From Clitoria ternatea (Eukaryota; Streptophyta; Magnoliopsida; Fabales; Fabaceae): DNA of 64,000 bases. The notes below the pieces were generated by a model. The model saw only the letters and a program-made list of their open reading frames with translations, was not told the DNA's origin and did not search any database. The first letter of the stretch is position 1, and each line of letters opens with the position of its first letter. Shown piece after piece: positions 34,225-45,954 of the stretch. The position numbers and the translations under genes are program-made. The DNA is taken from NCBI GenBank assembly GCA_037962975.1, contig CM075669.1, forward strand, positions 186,256,501-186,320,500. Reading direction: 5' to 3'.

Positions 34225-37200
34225 ATGATCAAGATAGGCACCTGCCTGAGTAAAAACCAGCAAGATGAATTGATTGAACTGCTCCAGGAATTTCGGGATG
34301 TGTTCGCTTGGTCATATCAAGATATGCCAGGGTTGGATAACAGCATAGTGGAACATAGATTGCCTCTGAAACCAGAGTGTCCACCAGTTAAGCAAAAGCT
34401 ACGAAGAATAAAACCGGAAATACTTCTCAAGATCAAGGAAGAGGTCAAAAAACAATTCGAAGTCGGTTTCTTGGCCGTAGCCAAATATCCACAATGGGTA
34501 GCCAACATAGTCCCGGTCCCGAAGAAGGATGGAAAAGTGCGGATGTGTGTGGACTATCGAGATCTAAACAGAGCCAGCCCTAAGGACGATTTTCCTCTTC
34601 CACATATTGACATGTTGGTCGATAACACAGCCCAACACTTCATCTTCTCTTTCATGGATGGTTTCTCCGGGTACAATCAGATTAAAATGGCACCCGAAGA
34701 CATGGAAAAAACCACGTTCGTCATATTGTGGGGTACTTTCTGTTACAAAGTAATGTCCTTTGGTTTGAAGAACGCAGGGGTGACTTATCAGAGAGCAATG
34801 GTCACTTTATTCCACGATATGATGCACAAGGAAATAGAGGTCTATGTGGATGATATCATTACAAAATCCAGAACCGCGGAAGATCATGTCCGCGACTTAA
34901 GGAAATTGTTTGAACGGTTGAGAAGGTTTAAGCTTAGATTGAATCCTGCCAAGTGCACGTTTGGCGCAAGGTCAGGCAAACTGTTGGGTTTCATTGTAAG
35001 CAAGAAAGGAATTGAAGTGGATCCCGACAAGGTCACGGCAATCCTAGAAATGCCACCTCCTTGCACAGAAAAAGAAGTTAGGGGGTTCTTGGGAAGATTA
35101 AACTACATCGCTCGATTTATCTCACAATTGACATCGACCTGCGAGCCGATCTTCAAGCTACTCCGCAAGAACCAACCAGGGCAATGGAATGAGGACTGCC
35201 AAACGGCTTTTGAGAAGATTAAGCAATACTTGAAAGAACCACCAATATTGGTACCACCAACCCCTGGGAGACCATTGATTTTATACATGATGGTACTGGA
35301 TGAGTCCATGGGCTGCGTATTGGGTCAGCACGATGAAACGGGAAAGAAAGAACATGCCATATATTACCTAAGCAAAAAGTTCACTGATTGCGAAATGCGA
35401 TACTCCGCATTAGAACGAACTTGTTGCACGTTAGCATGGGCTGCGAAGCGTTTAAGGCAATACATGTTGAGTCACACTACCTGGCTAGTCTCTAAGATGG
35501 ATCCTATCAAGTACATCTTTGAGAAGCCAGCCCTGACCGGAAGGATTGCTCGATGGCAAGTGCTGCTAACTGAATACGACATAACATATATCACTCAGAA
35601 AGCCATAAAAGGGAGCGCTTTGGCTGACTACCTAGCCCATCAACCCGTAAGTGATTACCAACCAATACCATTCGACTTCCCAGACAAGGATATTTTGGCA
35701 TTGTCCGACGAAGAAGAAGGCGGTAACAAAGATAAATGGATTTTAAGATTCGATGGAGCTTCTAATGCTTTAGGGCACGGAATTGGGGCCATTTTGATTT
35801 CGCCAAAAAGAGAATTCATCCCTGTCTGCGCCAGGCTATGTTTCGATTGTACCAACAATGTCGCTGAATATGAGGCGTGCTCCTTAGGGATCCAAGCGGC
35901 ATTAGATATGAAAGTAAGGACACTGGAAGTCTACGGAGACTCTGCTTTAGTCGTCCACCAGTTAAAAGGTGAGTGGGAAACCAGAGATAGCAAGCTTCTC
36001 CCCTATCACGCCCACATTATGGAAATGATTAGAGATTTCAAAGAGATTTCTTTCCATCATGTTCCTCGGGAAGATAATCAGATGGCTGACGCTTTGGCCA
36101 CTCTCGCTTCAATGTTCAAAGTAAACAATGACTATGACGTGCCCCTCATCGAGGTAGAAAGGCGTCATGAGCCCGCATACTGCCAAGTAGTCGAAGAACA
36201 ATCGGATGGAAAACCTTGGTATCACGATATCAAGAGGTATATCCAGAGGCAAGAATACCCCGACAATGCCACAGAAAACGACAAGAGAACCCTGCGACGG
36301 CTCGCCATGGGGTTTTTCTTAAATGGAGACGTGCTTTACAAAAGAAACCATGATTATATCCTTCTTCGCTGTGTTGATACCGCTGAAGCAAATAGAATCA
36401 TGAGGGATATCCACGAGGGATCTTTCGGAACCCACATCAATGGGCACGCCATGTCAAGGAAAATCTTAAGGGCTGGTTATTTTTGGATGACCATGGAAGC
36501 AGACTGCTTCGCCTATGTTCGGAGATGTCATAAGTGCCAAATATATGCTGATCATATTCACGCACCCCCGTCATCTCTAAATGTTTTGTCAGCACCATGG
36601 CCCTTCTTGATGTGGGGCATGGATGTCATTGGTCCCATTGAACCAAAGGCTTCAAACGGTCATCGTTTCATTTTGGTCGCCATTGATTATTTCACAAAAT
36701 GGGTGGAAGCAGCTTCATACACTAATGTAACCAAAGGTGTTGTTGTTAAATTCGTCAAATGTGAGTTGATATGTCGGTACAGCCTACCGAGCCAAATCAT
36801 CACAGACAATGGTACAAACCTGAACAACAAAATGATGAAGGAGCTTTGTGAGAGCTTTAAGATCTCCCACCATAATTCCTCTCCGTACCACCCAAAAATG
36901 AATGGGGCAGTCGAGGCGGCGAACAAAAATATCAAAAAGATAGTACAGAAGATGGTGGTAACTTACAAAGACTGGAACAAAATGCTTCCCTTTGCTCTAC
37001 ACGGTTATCGTACCTCGGTCCGAACCTCGACTGGGACAACCCTATTCTCTTTAGTTTATGGCATGGAAGCAGTCCTGCCTTTTGAAGTGGAGATTCCTTC
37101 CCTCCGAGTAATCATGGAAGCCAAACTGCTTGAAGCTGAATGGATCCAGACTCGACATGACCAATTAAATCTGATTGATAGTAAAAGATTGACTACCTTC

Positions 37201-37464
37201 TGCCATGGTCAGCTATATCAAAGGCGTATGAAGCGAGCGTTTGAAAGGAAAGTACGACCCCGACAGTTCCAAGAAGGAGACTTGGTGCTCAAGAAGGTTT
37301 TGTCGATGCATAAAGATCACCGGGGCAAATGGACTCCTAACTACGAAGGGCCTTATGTCGTGAAGAAGGCTTTTTCCGGAGGTGCTCTCATACTCGCCAA
37401 CATGGATGGGGAAGATCTACCGATGCCTATAAACGCGGATGCAGTGAGAAGATACTACGCCTAA
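34225..37464 (+). CDS. pol: Ogre RT - RNase H - integrase polyprotein (1079 aa)
   Basis: An uninterrupted frame. It makes cDNA from element RNA and inserts it into the genome. RT: VPVPKKDGKVRMCVDYRDLN (about 96-115), FMDGFSGY (143-150), catalytic YVDD (207-210). First, gypsy-type RNase H/connection region: about 345-470. Second, archaeal-type RNase H: FDGASN (about 508), NNVAEYEA, YGDSALV and REDNQMADALA, the dual RNase H layout of the Tat clade. Integrase: zinc region with HEGSFGTH and CHKC (about 730-770), then the catalytic triad in WGMDVIGP (about 798), ITDNGTN (about 861) and GAVEAANK (about 896), with Asp-x35-Glu spacing. The listed ATG is the first Met in the open frame; translation probably starts upstream by splicing from protease. 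All key residues are present. Confidence 0.93.
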   Translation: MIKIGTCLSKNQQDELIELLQEFRDVFAWSYQDMPGLDNSIVEHRLPLKPECPPVKQKLRRIKPEILLKIKEEVKKQFEVGFLAVAKYPQWVANIVPVPKKDGKVRMCVDYRDLNRASPKDDFPLPHIDMLVDNTAQHFIFSFMDGFSGYNQIKMAPEDMEKTTFVILWGTFCYKVMSFGLKNAGVTYQRAMVTLFHDMMHKEIEVYVDDIITKSRTAEDHVRDLRKLFERLRRFKLRLNPAKCTFGARSGKLLGFIVSKKGIEVDPDKVTAILEMPPPCTEKEVRGFLGRLNYIARFISQLTSTCEPIFKLLRKNQPGQWNEDCQTAFEKIKQYLKEPPILVPPTPGRPLILYMMVLDESMGCVLGQHDETGKKEHAIYYLSKKFTDCEMRYSALERTCCTLAWAAKRLRQYMLSHTTWLVSKMDPIKYIFEKPALTGRIARWQVLLTEYDITYITQKAIKGSALADYLAHQPVSDYQPIPFDFPDKDILALSDEEEGGNKDKWILRFDGASNALGHGIGAILISPKREFIPVCARLCFDCTNNVAEYEACSLGIQAALDMKVRTLEVYGDSALVVHQLKGEWETRDSKLLPYHAHIMEMIRDFKEISFHHVPREDNQMADALATLASMFKVNNDYDVPLIEVERRHEPAYCQVVEEQSDGKPWYHDIKRYIQRQEYPDNATENDKRTLRRLAMGFFLNGDVLYKRNHDYILLRCVDTAEANRIMRDIHEGSFGTHINGHAMSRKILRAGYFWMTMEADCFAYVRRCHKCQIYADHIHAPPSSLNVLSAPWPFLMWGMDVIGPIEPKASNGHRFILVAIDYFTKWVEAASYTNVTKGVVVKFVKCELICRYSLPSQIITDNGTNLNNKMMKELCESFKISHHNSSPYHPKMNGAVEAANKNIKKIVQKMVVTYKDWNKMLPFALHGYRTSVRTSTGTTLFSLVYGMEAVLPFEVEIPSLRVIMEAKLLEAEWIQTRHDQLNLIDSKRLTTFCHGQLYQRRMKRAFERKVRPRQFQEGDLVLKKVLSMHKDHRGKWTPNYEGPYVVKKAFSGGALILANMDGEDLPMPINADAVRRYYA

Positions 37465-38344
37465 AAAAAAAAGAGAAGAAAAGAGGGGGCTCGCTGGGTT
37501 GAAAACCTGAAAAGGCGACCTAGGTAAAAGTTAGAGCAATTGGTGGGGTCGAAAGCGGCCCAGACAAATTCACACCCTATAAATTCAACACTGCAACGCC
37601 AATTTTTCAAGTCACAGACAAGGGGATGGGTCTAGGGCATCGAAGCCATTGTCGAGTCATACCCTCGAAAGCAAAATCAGAAGATAAGCAGGAAATCAGG
37701 GAAAAGACCGGAATCTTGTCGCTCTCAGGAAATCGATGGAGGATCTAAAAGGCCTTCCCTTCCATCCTTGCCATCAATTCCTCACACCTTGTCATATTTT
37801 TGCATTATTGGTGTCACCTGTATATATCTGTCGTTCATAAATAAAAATTTTCCCTTCTTCTCACATGTGTTCATGGCTAGAATAAATAAACAAGTTTTGC
37901 CTAAAAAGAATTTCTTAAAAATGAGTTTTTGAGAAGGACGAAAACACAAAGTTATAGGGAACGAAGTGTACACCATTGCCAGATCTTACCTCGGGCAAGC
38001 TCAACCAACTCTGCGAAACAACCTCAATGAAGTTAGAAGTAATAATTATTTTGGCCATGAGTTACTTCAACGCCTGTCGCCAAGGAACTACACCTGTAAG
38101 TTTTAATTAGTTTCACGTTTCTCTGTTAAAGGATAGCCAGAAACCATGATCCCCAAGATGTGTAGTTGCCCAACTCTCTCCTTAGCAGAACTTCGGCATA
38201 TCCGCAGTAAACCCCAAGTCCATTCTCTTTCACCCAAAGGGACATTACCCCGAATCACCAAAATTTTTTCCCCCAGTGGAACCATAATTGCCAAAAACTA
38301 CACTTCCCAAATCCTTCCCCAGTGGGACTACACTTCCCAGTCAA
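37465..38344 (+). other. Ogre 3' untranslated region, unique part
   Basis: No coding. It begins with an A-rich run after the pol stop, then AT-rich sequence leading into the tandem repeats. A short + strand frame from 38146 is produced by the repeats and is not a gene. Confidence 0.6.
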
Positions 38345-38880
38345 CCCAAAACTGGGGCATCTCCCCAGATTCTTCTTTCGGTCAAGGGATAGTTTTCCCC
38401 AAAGACTCTTTCGATCATGTCAAACCGGGGCATCACCCCAGGTTCATTCTCATTCATTCAAGGGGTAGTTCTCTAACAACCCAAGATTTCATCCAATCAT
38501 GTCAAACTGGGGCATCTCCCCGGGTTTATTCTCTTAGTCAAGGGGCAGTTCCCCGGGATTCCATTAAATACAGTCAAATTGGGACATCACCCCAGGTTCG
38601 TTCTCATTCATTCAAGGGGCAGTTCCCCAGGATTCCGTCAAATACTGTCAAACTGGGGCATCACCCCAAGTTTATTGTCTTCAATTAAGGGGCAGTTCCC
38701 CAAGATTCCTTCAAAACTTGCCAAACTGGGGCATCACCCCAGGTATATCCTCTCAATCAAGGGGTAGTTCCCTAACAACCCACAGTCGTGTCAAACTGGG
38801 GCATCCCCCCAGATTCCTTCTCTTGTGTTCAAAGGACAGTTCCCCAAGGACCCGCAGTCATGACAACCGAGGGTCAACCC
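38345..38880 (+). repeat. 72-bp repeat with two hairpins per unit (Ogre 3' region)
   Basis: About seven units. Each has a dyad CTGGGG-CATCA-CCCCAG and, about 35 bp on, GGGG-CAGTT-CCCC. Examples of the first: near 38351, 38423, 38507, 38651, 38724, 38795. Confidence 0.85.
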
Positions 38881-38954
38881 CAACCTCTACATTTCTTGCC
38901 AATAGTGAGTTAATTCGGACGAGATGTCCTGTTATCTCCCCCAATCTTTACTTT

Positions 38955-39395
38955 CCTGTCGCCGATCAAATGGCACCCCTTTATCTTCCTGTCGCCGATC
39001 AAATGGCACCTTTACTTTCCTGTCGCCGATCAAATGGCACCCCTTTACTTTCCTGTCGCCGATCAAATGGCACCCCCTTTACTTTCCTGTCGCCGATCAA
39101 ATGGCACCCCTTTATCTTCCTGTCGCCGATCAAATGGCACCTTTACTTTCCTGTCGCCGATCAAATGGCACCCCTTTACTTTCCTGTCACCGATCAAATG
39201 GCAACCCCTTTACTTTCCTGTCGCCGATCAAATGGCACCCCTTTACTTTCCTGTCGCCGATCAAATGGCACCCCCTTTACTTTCCTGTCACCGATCAAAT
39301 GGCACCACTTTACTTTCCTGTCACCGAACAAACGACATCCTTTTACCTTTCAGTCGCCTAAGAAGGCATCCTTTTTCTCCCGGTCGCCGAATGAG
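38955..39395 (+). repeat. 33-bp minisatellite, 12 units plus degenerate copies
   Basis: The unit core is TCGCCGATCAAATGGCACC. Cores start near 38961, 38994, 39025, 39058, 39092, 39125, 39156, 39189, 39223, 39256, 39290 and 39323, so the period is 31-34 bp, followed by two weak copies. The period varies, so the open frames running through it are by-products. Confidence 0.92.
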
Positions 39396-39840
39396 GCACC
39401 CTTCATCGCCAATCAATTGAGAATAGACACTCAATCCTCTCGCCTCTTGTTAACTGAAAGACAATCCTTCTGCTTCATGTCATTCAAAGGATAATTCCCA
39501 GTTAACCACTTCTTGCTAAAAATTGGGGCACTGCCCCACTTCTTTTTCCCAGATTTAAAAAGTAAAAAAAAACAAAAAAAAACAAAAAAAAATGCAAAAG
39601 CAAAAAAAAAAGAAGAAGAAAAATAGAGAAAGAAGAAGAAGAGAAAAGCGAAACGGAAAAGGAAAATGCTCGTATTTAAAGAAGAAAGGTCACACTGACT
39701 CGTGATTGCCGACACTATCAGACGCCATCAAAAAGTCCCACTTGGCCCATACATCGGTGTTCATATCTTTACTTCCTTTTCACTTCAAAAAACACAGAAG
39801 CTTCATGTTTCTTTTGTGAAAAGAAGTAAAGAGGGGCATC
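39396..39840 (+). other. Ogre 3' end before LTR, with A-rich tract and polypurine tract
   Basis: It has an A-rich low-complexity stretch at 39555-39665. The sequence AAGTAAAGAGGGGCATC directly before 39841 is the likely polypurine tract. Confidence 0.7.
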
Positions 39841-42800
39841 TGTGAACACCTCTTTTGGTCCGGTCCAAGTGGAATGAATCTTTTTTATACTGAATTCTAA
39901 TTCAAAATGGTCAAATTCGAGTAGAATGGCTCCAAAATAATCAGAACCGAGCAAAATAACTCAGAATGAAGCTTTTCCAAGTGAAATACAGCCCTGTTGG
40001 AGGCAAATTCGATTGGAATGACTCAAAATGATCAAATCCGAGCAAAATAACTCAGAATGAAGCTTTTCCAAGTGAAATACAGCCCTGTTGGAGGCAAATC
40101 CGATTGGAAGGACTCAAAATGATCAAATCCGAGTAGGATGACTCAGATTAAAGCATTTCCGAATGAAATACAGCCCTGGTGGAAATAAATCTGAGTGAAA
40201 AAACTCAAAAAATGGTCAAATCCGAGTCAAAATGAAGAAAATCCGAGTGGAATGGCCCAAAAATGGAAAATCCGAGTAAGATGACTCTTATTGAAGCATT
40301 TAGGAGTGAAATATAGCCCTGTTGAACAAAAATCTGAGTGGAATGTGCACCATTTGGAGTAAATCCGAGTAAAATTACTCAGAATGGATCAAATCCGAGT
40401 GGAATGTGCCCCTGTTGGAGTAAATCCGAGTGAAATTACTCAGAATGGGTCAGTTCCAAGTGAAATGCTTCACTGATGAAGGTGAATAGGAGTGGAATGA
40501 CTCCCTGTCAGAGCCATTCCGAGTGATGAATAGCTGACTCTGTTGGAGGATGAATGCTGAGAAGGATTGCTTTCTAATTGCATCTAATCCGAGTGAAAAT
40601 ACTAAGTTCCGACTGATCCTGTGCCGAATGGTCAATCTTCAATCGGTTCCCGGGTGACAACAACCGAATGAAATGATTTCTGAATGAATGTGTGCAAAGT
40701 CTCTCCGAGTGGTTCAGGAGATACCGATTGATGAAACTGAGTTTTTAATTCTGATTGAAGCATGAGTTCCGAAGACTCGGATTTGTGAAGAACTTCTAAG
40801 AAAGTGCATCAAATAGCTGATTTCCGAGTAAAATTCCAATGTCTGAGTGGAAAATAGGTAGATTCCGAGTGAAAAAAGTCAAATTTCCAATTTCTGAGTG
40901 CAAGGAAGGAAGGTTTTGAGTGAAAATGTCCAAGTTCCATTCTGATTCAGAGCTCCCAAGGTCAGTTCCGAGTAAATTCTTCAAGTAGTGAAGTTTTGTG
41001 TTACTTTTGAAGAAATTCCGAGTGAATGCTTCACACAGAGATGAGATCCGAGCAAAATACATCCGACTGAAAGAATTCCGAGTGTTGCCTCTTCACTCAT
41101 TTTCATCAAACCCGAGTCACCAATTTTCACCCAAATCTGACTCACCATTCTCACCCGGATTCCGAGTCATTTTTTTTTACTCATTTCTAAGTCAATGTTT
41201 ACCAAGTTCCGAGTCATCATTCTCACCTAATTCTGAGTTATTTTTAATCAGTTCTTGGTCAGTCTTCAATCAATTCTGACTCACTTTTACCAATTCCGTG
41301 TCATTCCTTTCAAGCATTTCTGACCACTCTCACTCAAATCCGAGCCAATTTTCAGTCGGAACCGACTGGCAATTCAATCATTTACCGAGCCTATTTCCAC
41401 CAATTCCCACCCGGATTCCGAGTCATCCTTTACTCATTTCCGAGTCAATTTTTAAACAATTACCGAGCTACTTCTCACCCAATTCTGAGTCCTTTTAAAC
41501 CCAATTCTGAGTCATTATTCAACCATTTCAGTCGGTTCTGAGTCACTTGTCACTCGGTTCCGATTGAATGTCTCACAGCAAACTCAAACCGAGCAAAGCC
41601 ACTCGGAAAGGAGTATTTTCACTCGGCCTTCTATGGGGAATGCTTCATTCCACTCAGAATTGAATCCCAGTATGGATGAATACTGATTGGGAGGCTGATC
41701 CGAGCCATCCCCACTCGGATTTCCACTATTTTCTCTCGGATTTCTACCATCCTCTCTCGGATTGCACATGCTGACCTGGATTCCACCACCCAAGTGGATC
41801 CAGGAATCCTGCAGGTGGCTGGCAGACAAGGGGCGGAAGTGGAGGAATTAAAAAATTCGCACCAGCCACTGTCCCCCACTACCAGGACCGAGTAGAAGCC
41901 TGAGCTGGCATTCCACTCGATAAAGCCTATAAATAGAGGGCTGAAGCTTCGAAATAGGGGGCATTCATTAAGTGAGAAACCTCTGCTTGAATTCACCCTC
42001 ATCCTATCTCTCTCACACACTGTCCAGTCCCCTTCCAGCCACCAAACACTCTCCAGCTCCCTCCTCTCACCCTCTCCAACAGCCCCACTCCCCCTTCTCC
42101 ACCAACCGTTCTCCTCAAACCCACATCAACCGTCCTTCTTCCTTAAAACCACCAACACCGTCCCTCTTCTCATTCAGTCTCACTCGGGTATTCACTCTTC
42201 ACTCGGTAATTCACTACTTTCACTCGGTATTTCCTATTTCCACTCGGTATTTCATTTTTTACTCGGTTTTTTCCATTTTTACTCGGTTTTCTGCTTTTAT
42301 CACTCGGTTTCTTCCATTTCTACTCGGTTTCTTCCATTTCCACTCGGTTTCTTCCATTTCCACTCAGTTTTTTTTCCATTTCCACTCGGTTTTTTCCATT
42401 TTCACTCGGTTTTTCCCTCTTTCTCACTCGGTTTTCTCTTTTTCCCTTCAGTTTTCGCTCATTTTTCCCTCTGTTTTCCGAATTTACTGTTTCCCTTTCT
42501 CTTTTGTAGCTTCTGCTACCTTCCCCTTTCGCTTCATAGTAAAATATAATAAAGGGAAATAAATGCTTCCTATGTTTTCTTTCAAATCTAAATAAAATTA
42601 AAAAAAAGGAAACAAATCATTTTTAAATAGTGTCGTACGGGAGCACTCCCGTCTACACAACCTCTTTAGGATTTGTACACGTGCGAAGAACTTCGCCTTG
42701 TACGAGTTCCCCACCTCAGTGACATCCATCATCATCTCCCAAGTCTTTTCCTAAAAGAAAAAACACTCAGAACTACGTAACCCTGATTTCTTGATAATTC

Positions 42801-43497
42801 AAGAATACGTAGGAGCAGGACCTCAACTCCTGTCAGGCCCATCTTTCTTATTTCTTTTTTTTTGATTTATTTCCTCACTTTCATGTTTCTTTCATAAATG
42901 TTCTTCTTTTTGGTCGCTTCCGTGAAAATCAATTTAGACGTGACGTCTTGTTGATTCCCCCTAGTTTTTGCTCAAGCCTCGCCATAATTCATAGGGAAGG
43001 GGTACTTAGGACGAGACGTCCCGCTTATCTCTTTCCTATCCCTGTTTTTTTTTTCCGAGAATGTCTAATTTAGGCGTGACGCCTTATTAGCATTCTCTTT
43101 CCCTCTCTGTCTCATATCGAAGTCAAGTTTAATTCGGATGAAACGTTCCACTGACCTCGCTTCGACATTCTATGTTTGTACAGTTCTCTCACTCCATTCT
43201 GTCGTTTTTAAATAAAAAATACAACAAAAAAAGGGAAGAAATAAACCATCTTTTGTAAGGCTATTTATGTTGCGCATTTTCAATCTTGGTACTGTTTTTG
43301 ACAGGCGATGTAGGGTGCTAATACCTTCCCTATTCGTAACCGACTCCCGAACTTGAATCTCAATTTTTAACCAGTGCTTTACTGAACTTAGTTTTTTCCA
43401 ATGTTTTTCCTATGGATAAAAACGTTGGTGGCGACTCCCTGTTTCATCTTAAACCTTCTTTCTTTCTCGCCGCGCCGTCGCGATCCAGGTTGCGACA
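39841..43497 (+). repeat. Ogre 3' LTR (3657 bp)
   Basis: Same length and order as the 5' LTR, with scattered single-base differences. TATA box at 41928-41935. It ends GCGACA, followed by ACTCC. Confidence 0.93.
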
Positions 43498-43502
43498 ACT
43501 CC
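43498..43502 (+). other. Target-site duplication of the Ogre element, right copy (ACTCC)
   Basis: It matches 23242-23246. The uninterrupted site is seen in the B 5' LTR near 51081-51085. Confidence 0.9.
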
Positions 43503-43506
43503 CCTC

Positions 43507-43718
43507 ATGAATCGATTCATGCGTGCCTAGACACAAAACAGTGGAAACAGAGGGCCTTGAATCGATTCAAACCCCGTATGAATCCGTTCAAGCATTGGAA
43601 AATTAAGGAACAGTAAATCCAATGAGTCTTGAATTGATTCAAGCCTTCGTATGAATCGATTCAAGCCCATCCAGTATCCTTTGAATCGATTCAAACACTG
43701 TTTTGAATCGATTCATGA
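43507..43718 (-). repeat. Dyad array, TGAATCGATTCA type (B 3' LTR, right part)
   Basis: About seven copies, some with one mismatch, continuing the array at 23161-23246. Confidence 0.85.
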
Positions 43719-44385
43719 CAGCACAGACCCCTTTTAATGCAGAAAAAGCCATATTTTTTAACTTCTAATCCCCTAACTTTTTCATACGAATTCCAATGCC
43801 CATCAAATTTTAACACCAACTTATATATATTATTTTTGACGTGGGCCACTGTCCGTACTCAAAAATTCCCATAAACGAGGGACTTATGCGCATAAATGCG
43901 TTTTACCCATTTAGAGGCACTTTTGTGCAACTCAAGGACCTATTCTCATTGGAATTGGCCCATTCCAATTCCTACAAGTCATAAACTACATATATGGGCT
44001 ATTGGAACTATCACATGCCATCAAAATCACATAACACTCAATTTGACTCTATGAGTTCCTCGATTATGCATTATCCTTCAATATTATCATCACCACTATC
44101 ACAATGGCTATCATATTCAATGACAAGTGTTCACATGAAATCCTTATTTCTCAAGACATGTACTTCATCCCCTCAAGGATGGTTCATCAACAACATATCA
44201 TTCCCATAAAAGGGATAGTTACACATTCATCATCAACATATATACACATATATCATTTTCAATAGCCAATAATTTGCCATTTACATTATTTCATTATAAA
44301 CATGCATGGCAAGTCGGAGTATCATGATATACATAGATCACTAATTATTCTACTCATGCATTTGGAATGTAAACTCCTTTCCTAC

Positions 44386-44450
44386 CTCGAGGGAAGACCC
44401 GCAATGACCCGCATGTTCCAAACGTTTTGTCGCATAATCCGGAACACAAT
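44386..44450 (-). other. Exon-like island 1 in B 3' LTR
   Basis: 65 nt on the - strand between GGTGTAG and CCCTCGAG | GTAGGAAAGG. Confidence 0.5.
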
Positions 44451-45954
44451 CTACACCAATATACACATATGCATTCATACAATCAATAAGCCATCTCAAG
44501 GCATTCCTTACAAATTCTAAATAATGATTTACATATCATAAGGCTTGTGAACAAGTTCTAAACTTGTCAAAACACCAATTTATACCATTGTGTTGGGCTT
44601 CAGGAATTCCTTTCCCAAAACCAAGATTCTCTATATCGAAAAGGGTTAACCATACCTAATTACAACAACATCACATTCATCCCTCATCTAAAATACCTTG
44701 TATATTACCTCAATCATTCAAATGCCATCACAATCATTATGACCTCAATGTTCACATTCATTCTTACACATTTCATAACAACACCTATTTATAGGTTTCA
44801 CCATCAATGGTTCTCTACTATTTTAATCTACCCTCAACCTTAAACATCATTCATCCTCTTTCAATTAAATCCTCCTAGTCACAATATATACATTTTCCCA
44901 AATCTTAGGGTCAAGATTCTTTAAAATTCGATAACCATCATTCTAACATTCTTATTGTTCAAGCTCCCCTATAATACCTCAACATCAACAATCAATATTA
45001 CCCATTCAAAAACTCATTCTCATATATATAATCATTCCAATATCAATAACTCATAATTTTCTCATCAATTTTCCAAAGCCCCAAAATTCTAATTTCTAGG
45101 GTTTTCATCAAAATCCACCATTATCAACTCCAACCATTTATATGCATCCATAGGCTAGCAACAATGTATCCCATTCATTATCAACAATAACAATGAATCC
45201 CCAAGGATTATCCAACATAGGGTTTTGGTTCTACATACCTCTATTCATCAAAACAACATCTAACCTCCCATTACAATACCTCTATAACTCAAAAACCATA
45301 AACAAAAGCCATGGGTGTTCAAAAATCATACCTCTCCTCCAAGCCCAAAGGTGAATACGAAAATAAGAAAAAGAGAAAAGGAGATGAGCCAAGCGTTGCC
45401 TCCATATCCAATACAAGCTTCATAAACCTAAGGGATCCTCTCGATTTTAAGTGGAAATGGCCATGGGTGATAGTGGTCTCATTTGGCAAGAGAAGGGAAT
45501 GGAGAAGAAGAAGGAAATGAAGTGTTTTGGGAGGGAGAGGAAGCTACCGAAAATAGAAAGAAGAGAGAGGGGAGGTCACGGGAAAAATGAGAAGGAGAGT
45601 AGGGATTTTTATTTTAAGTTTTTCCCTTCATTAAAGTTTCACCATTTTATGACAAATAGGATCTCAGTTCGGGCTCAATACTTTATTCAAAAATTATTCC
45701 GAAGACATATTCGGATTCCCAATAATATTCTTAACAGCCCTGACCAACGGCATCTCAATCAGAGATACTTGGTTCGACACCCATATTTTAACCTTGGGAA
45801 AGTTTAGCTCATTAAATCTCAATAAATTATAAATATCCATAATAAATCCCAATTTAATTGTTTCTAAATTTTTGGGACATAAATCAACTCATATATAATT
45901 ATTTATTCTTTATTCTCCTCAATTAATCATTTTTATAAATTTCTGGATGTTATA

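Larger units (their letters stand above)
23247..43497 (+). mobile_element. Ogre-like Ty3/gypsy (Tat clade) retrotransposon, full length
   Basis: A complete 20,251-bp element with two 3657-bp LTRs (23247-26903 and 39841-43497) and the 5-bp duplication ACTCC. Ogre traits seen: large size, long LTRs, a primer site matching a plant tRNA-Arg 3' end, ORF1 before gag, gag and protease in one frame, a probable short intron between protease and RT, two RNase H regions, and long 3' repeats. The RT-RH-integrase ORF is intact. ORF1, gag and protease carry a few stops or frameshifts. The LTRs look nearly identical by eye, so the insertion is recent compared with H. Confidence 0.93.
43503..45954 (-). repeat. 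Element B 3' LTR, 5' half
   Basis: On the - strand it starts TATAACATCC at 45954. It is strongly similar to 51080-53531. It includes a leader-like stretch (about 45310-45620, where the - strand is C/T-rich), an exon-like island at 44386-44450 and the dyad array at 43507-43718. Open frames at 45311-45807 on the + strand are antisense to this leader and are not genes. Confidence 0.85.

Noticed and set aside
38718..39494. Long open frame (258 codons) and two overlapping frames through the 33-bp repeat
   Set aside because: The repeat period varies between 31 and 34 bp and lacks stops in all three frames; the peptides are just translations of one repeat in different frames.
39431..39715. - strand Phe-rich frame resembling a membrane protein
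   Set aside because: Translation of the A-rich tract before the Ogre 3' LTR.
45311..45807. Basic Lys/Arg-rich frames in the B LTR (also 53035-53331)
   Set aside because: These are the antisense of a pyrimidine-rich leader; no codon-level conservation between the two LTR copies beyond DNA similarity.
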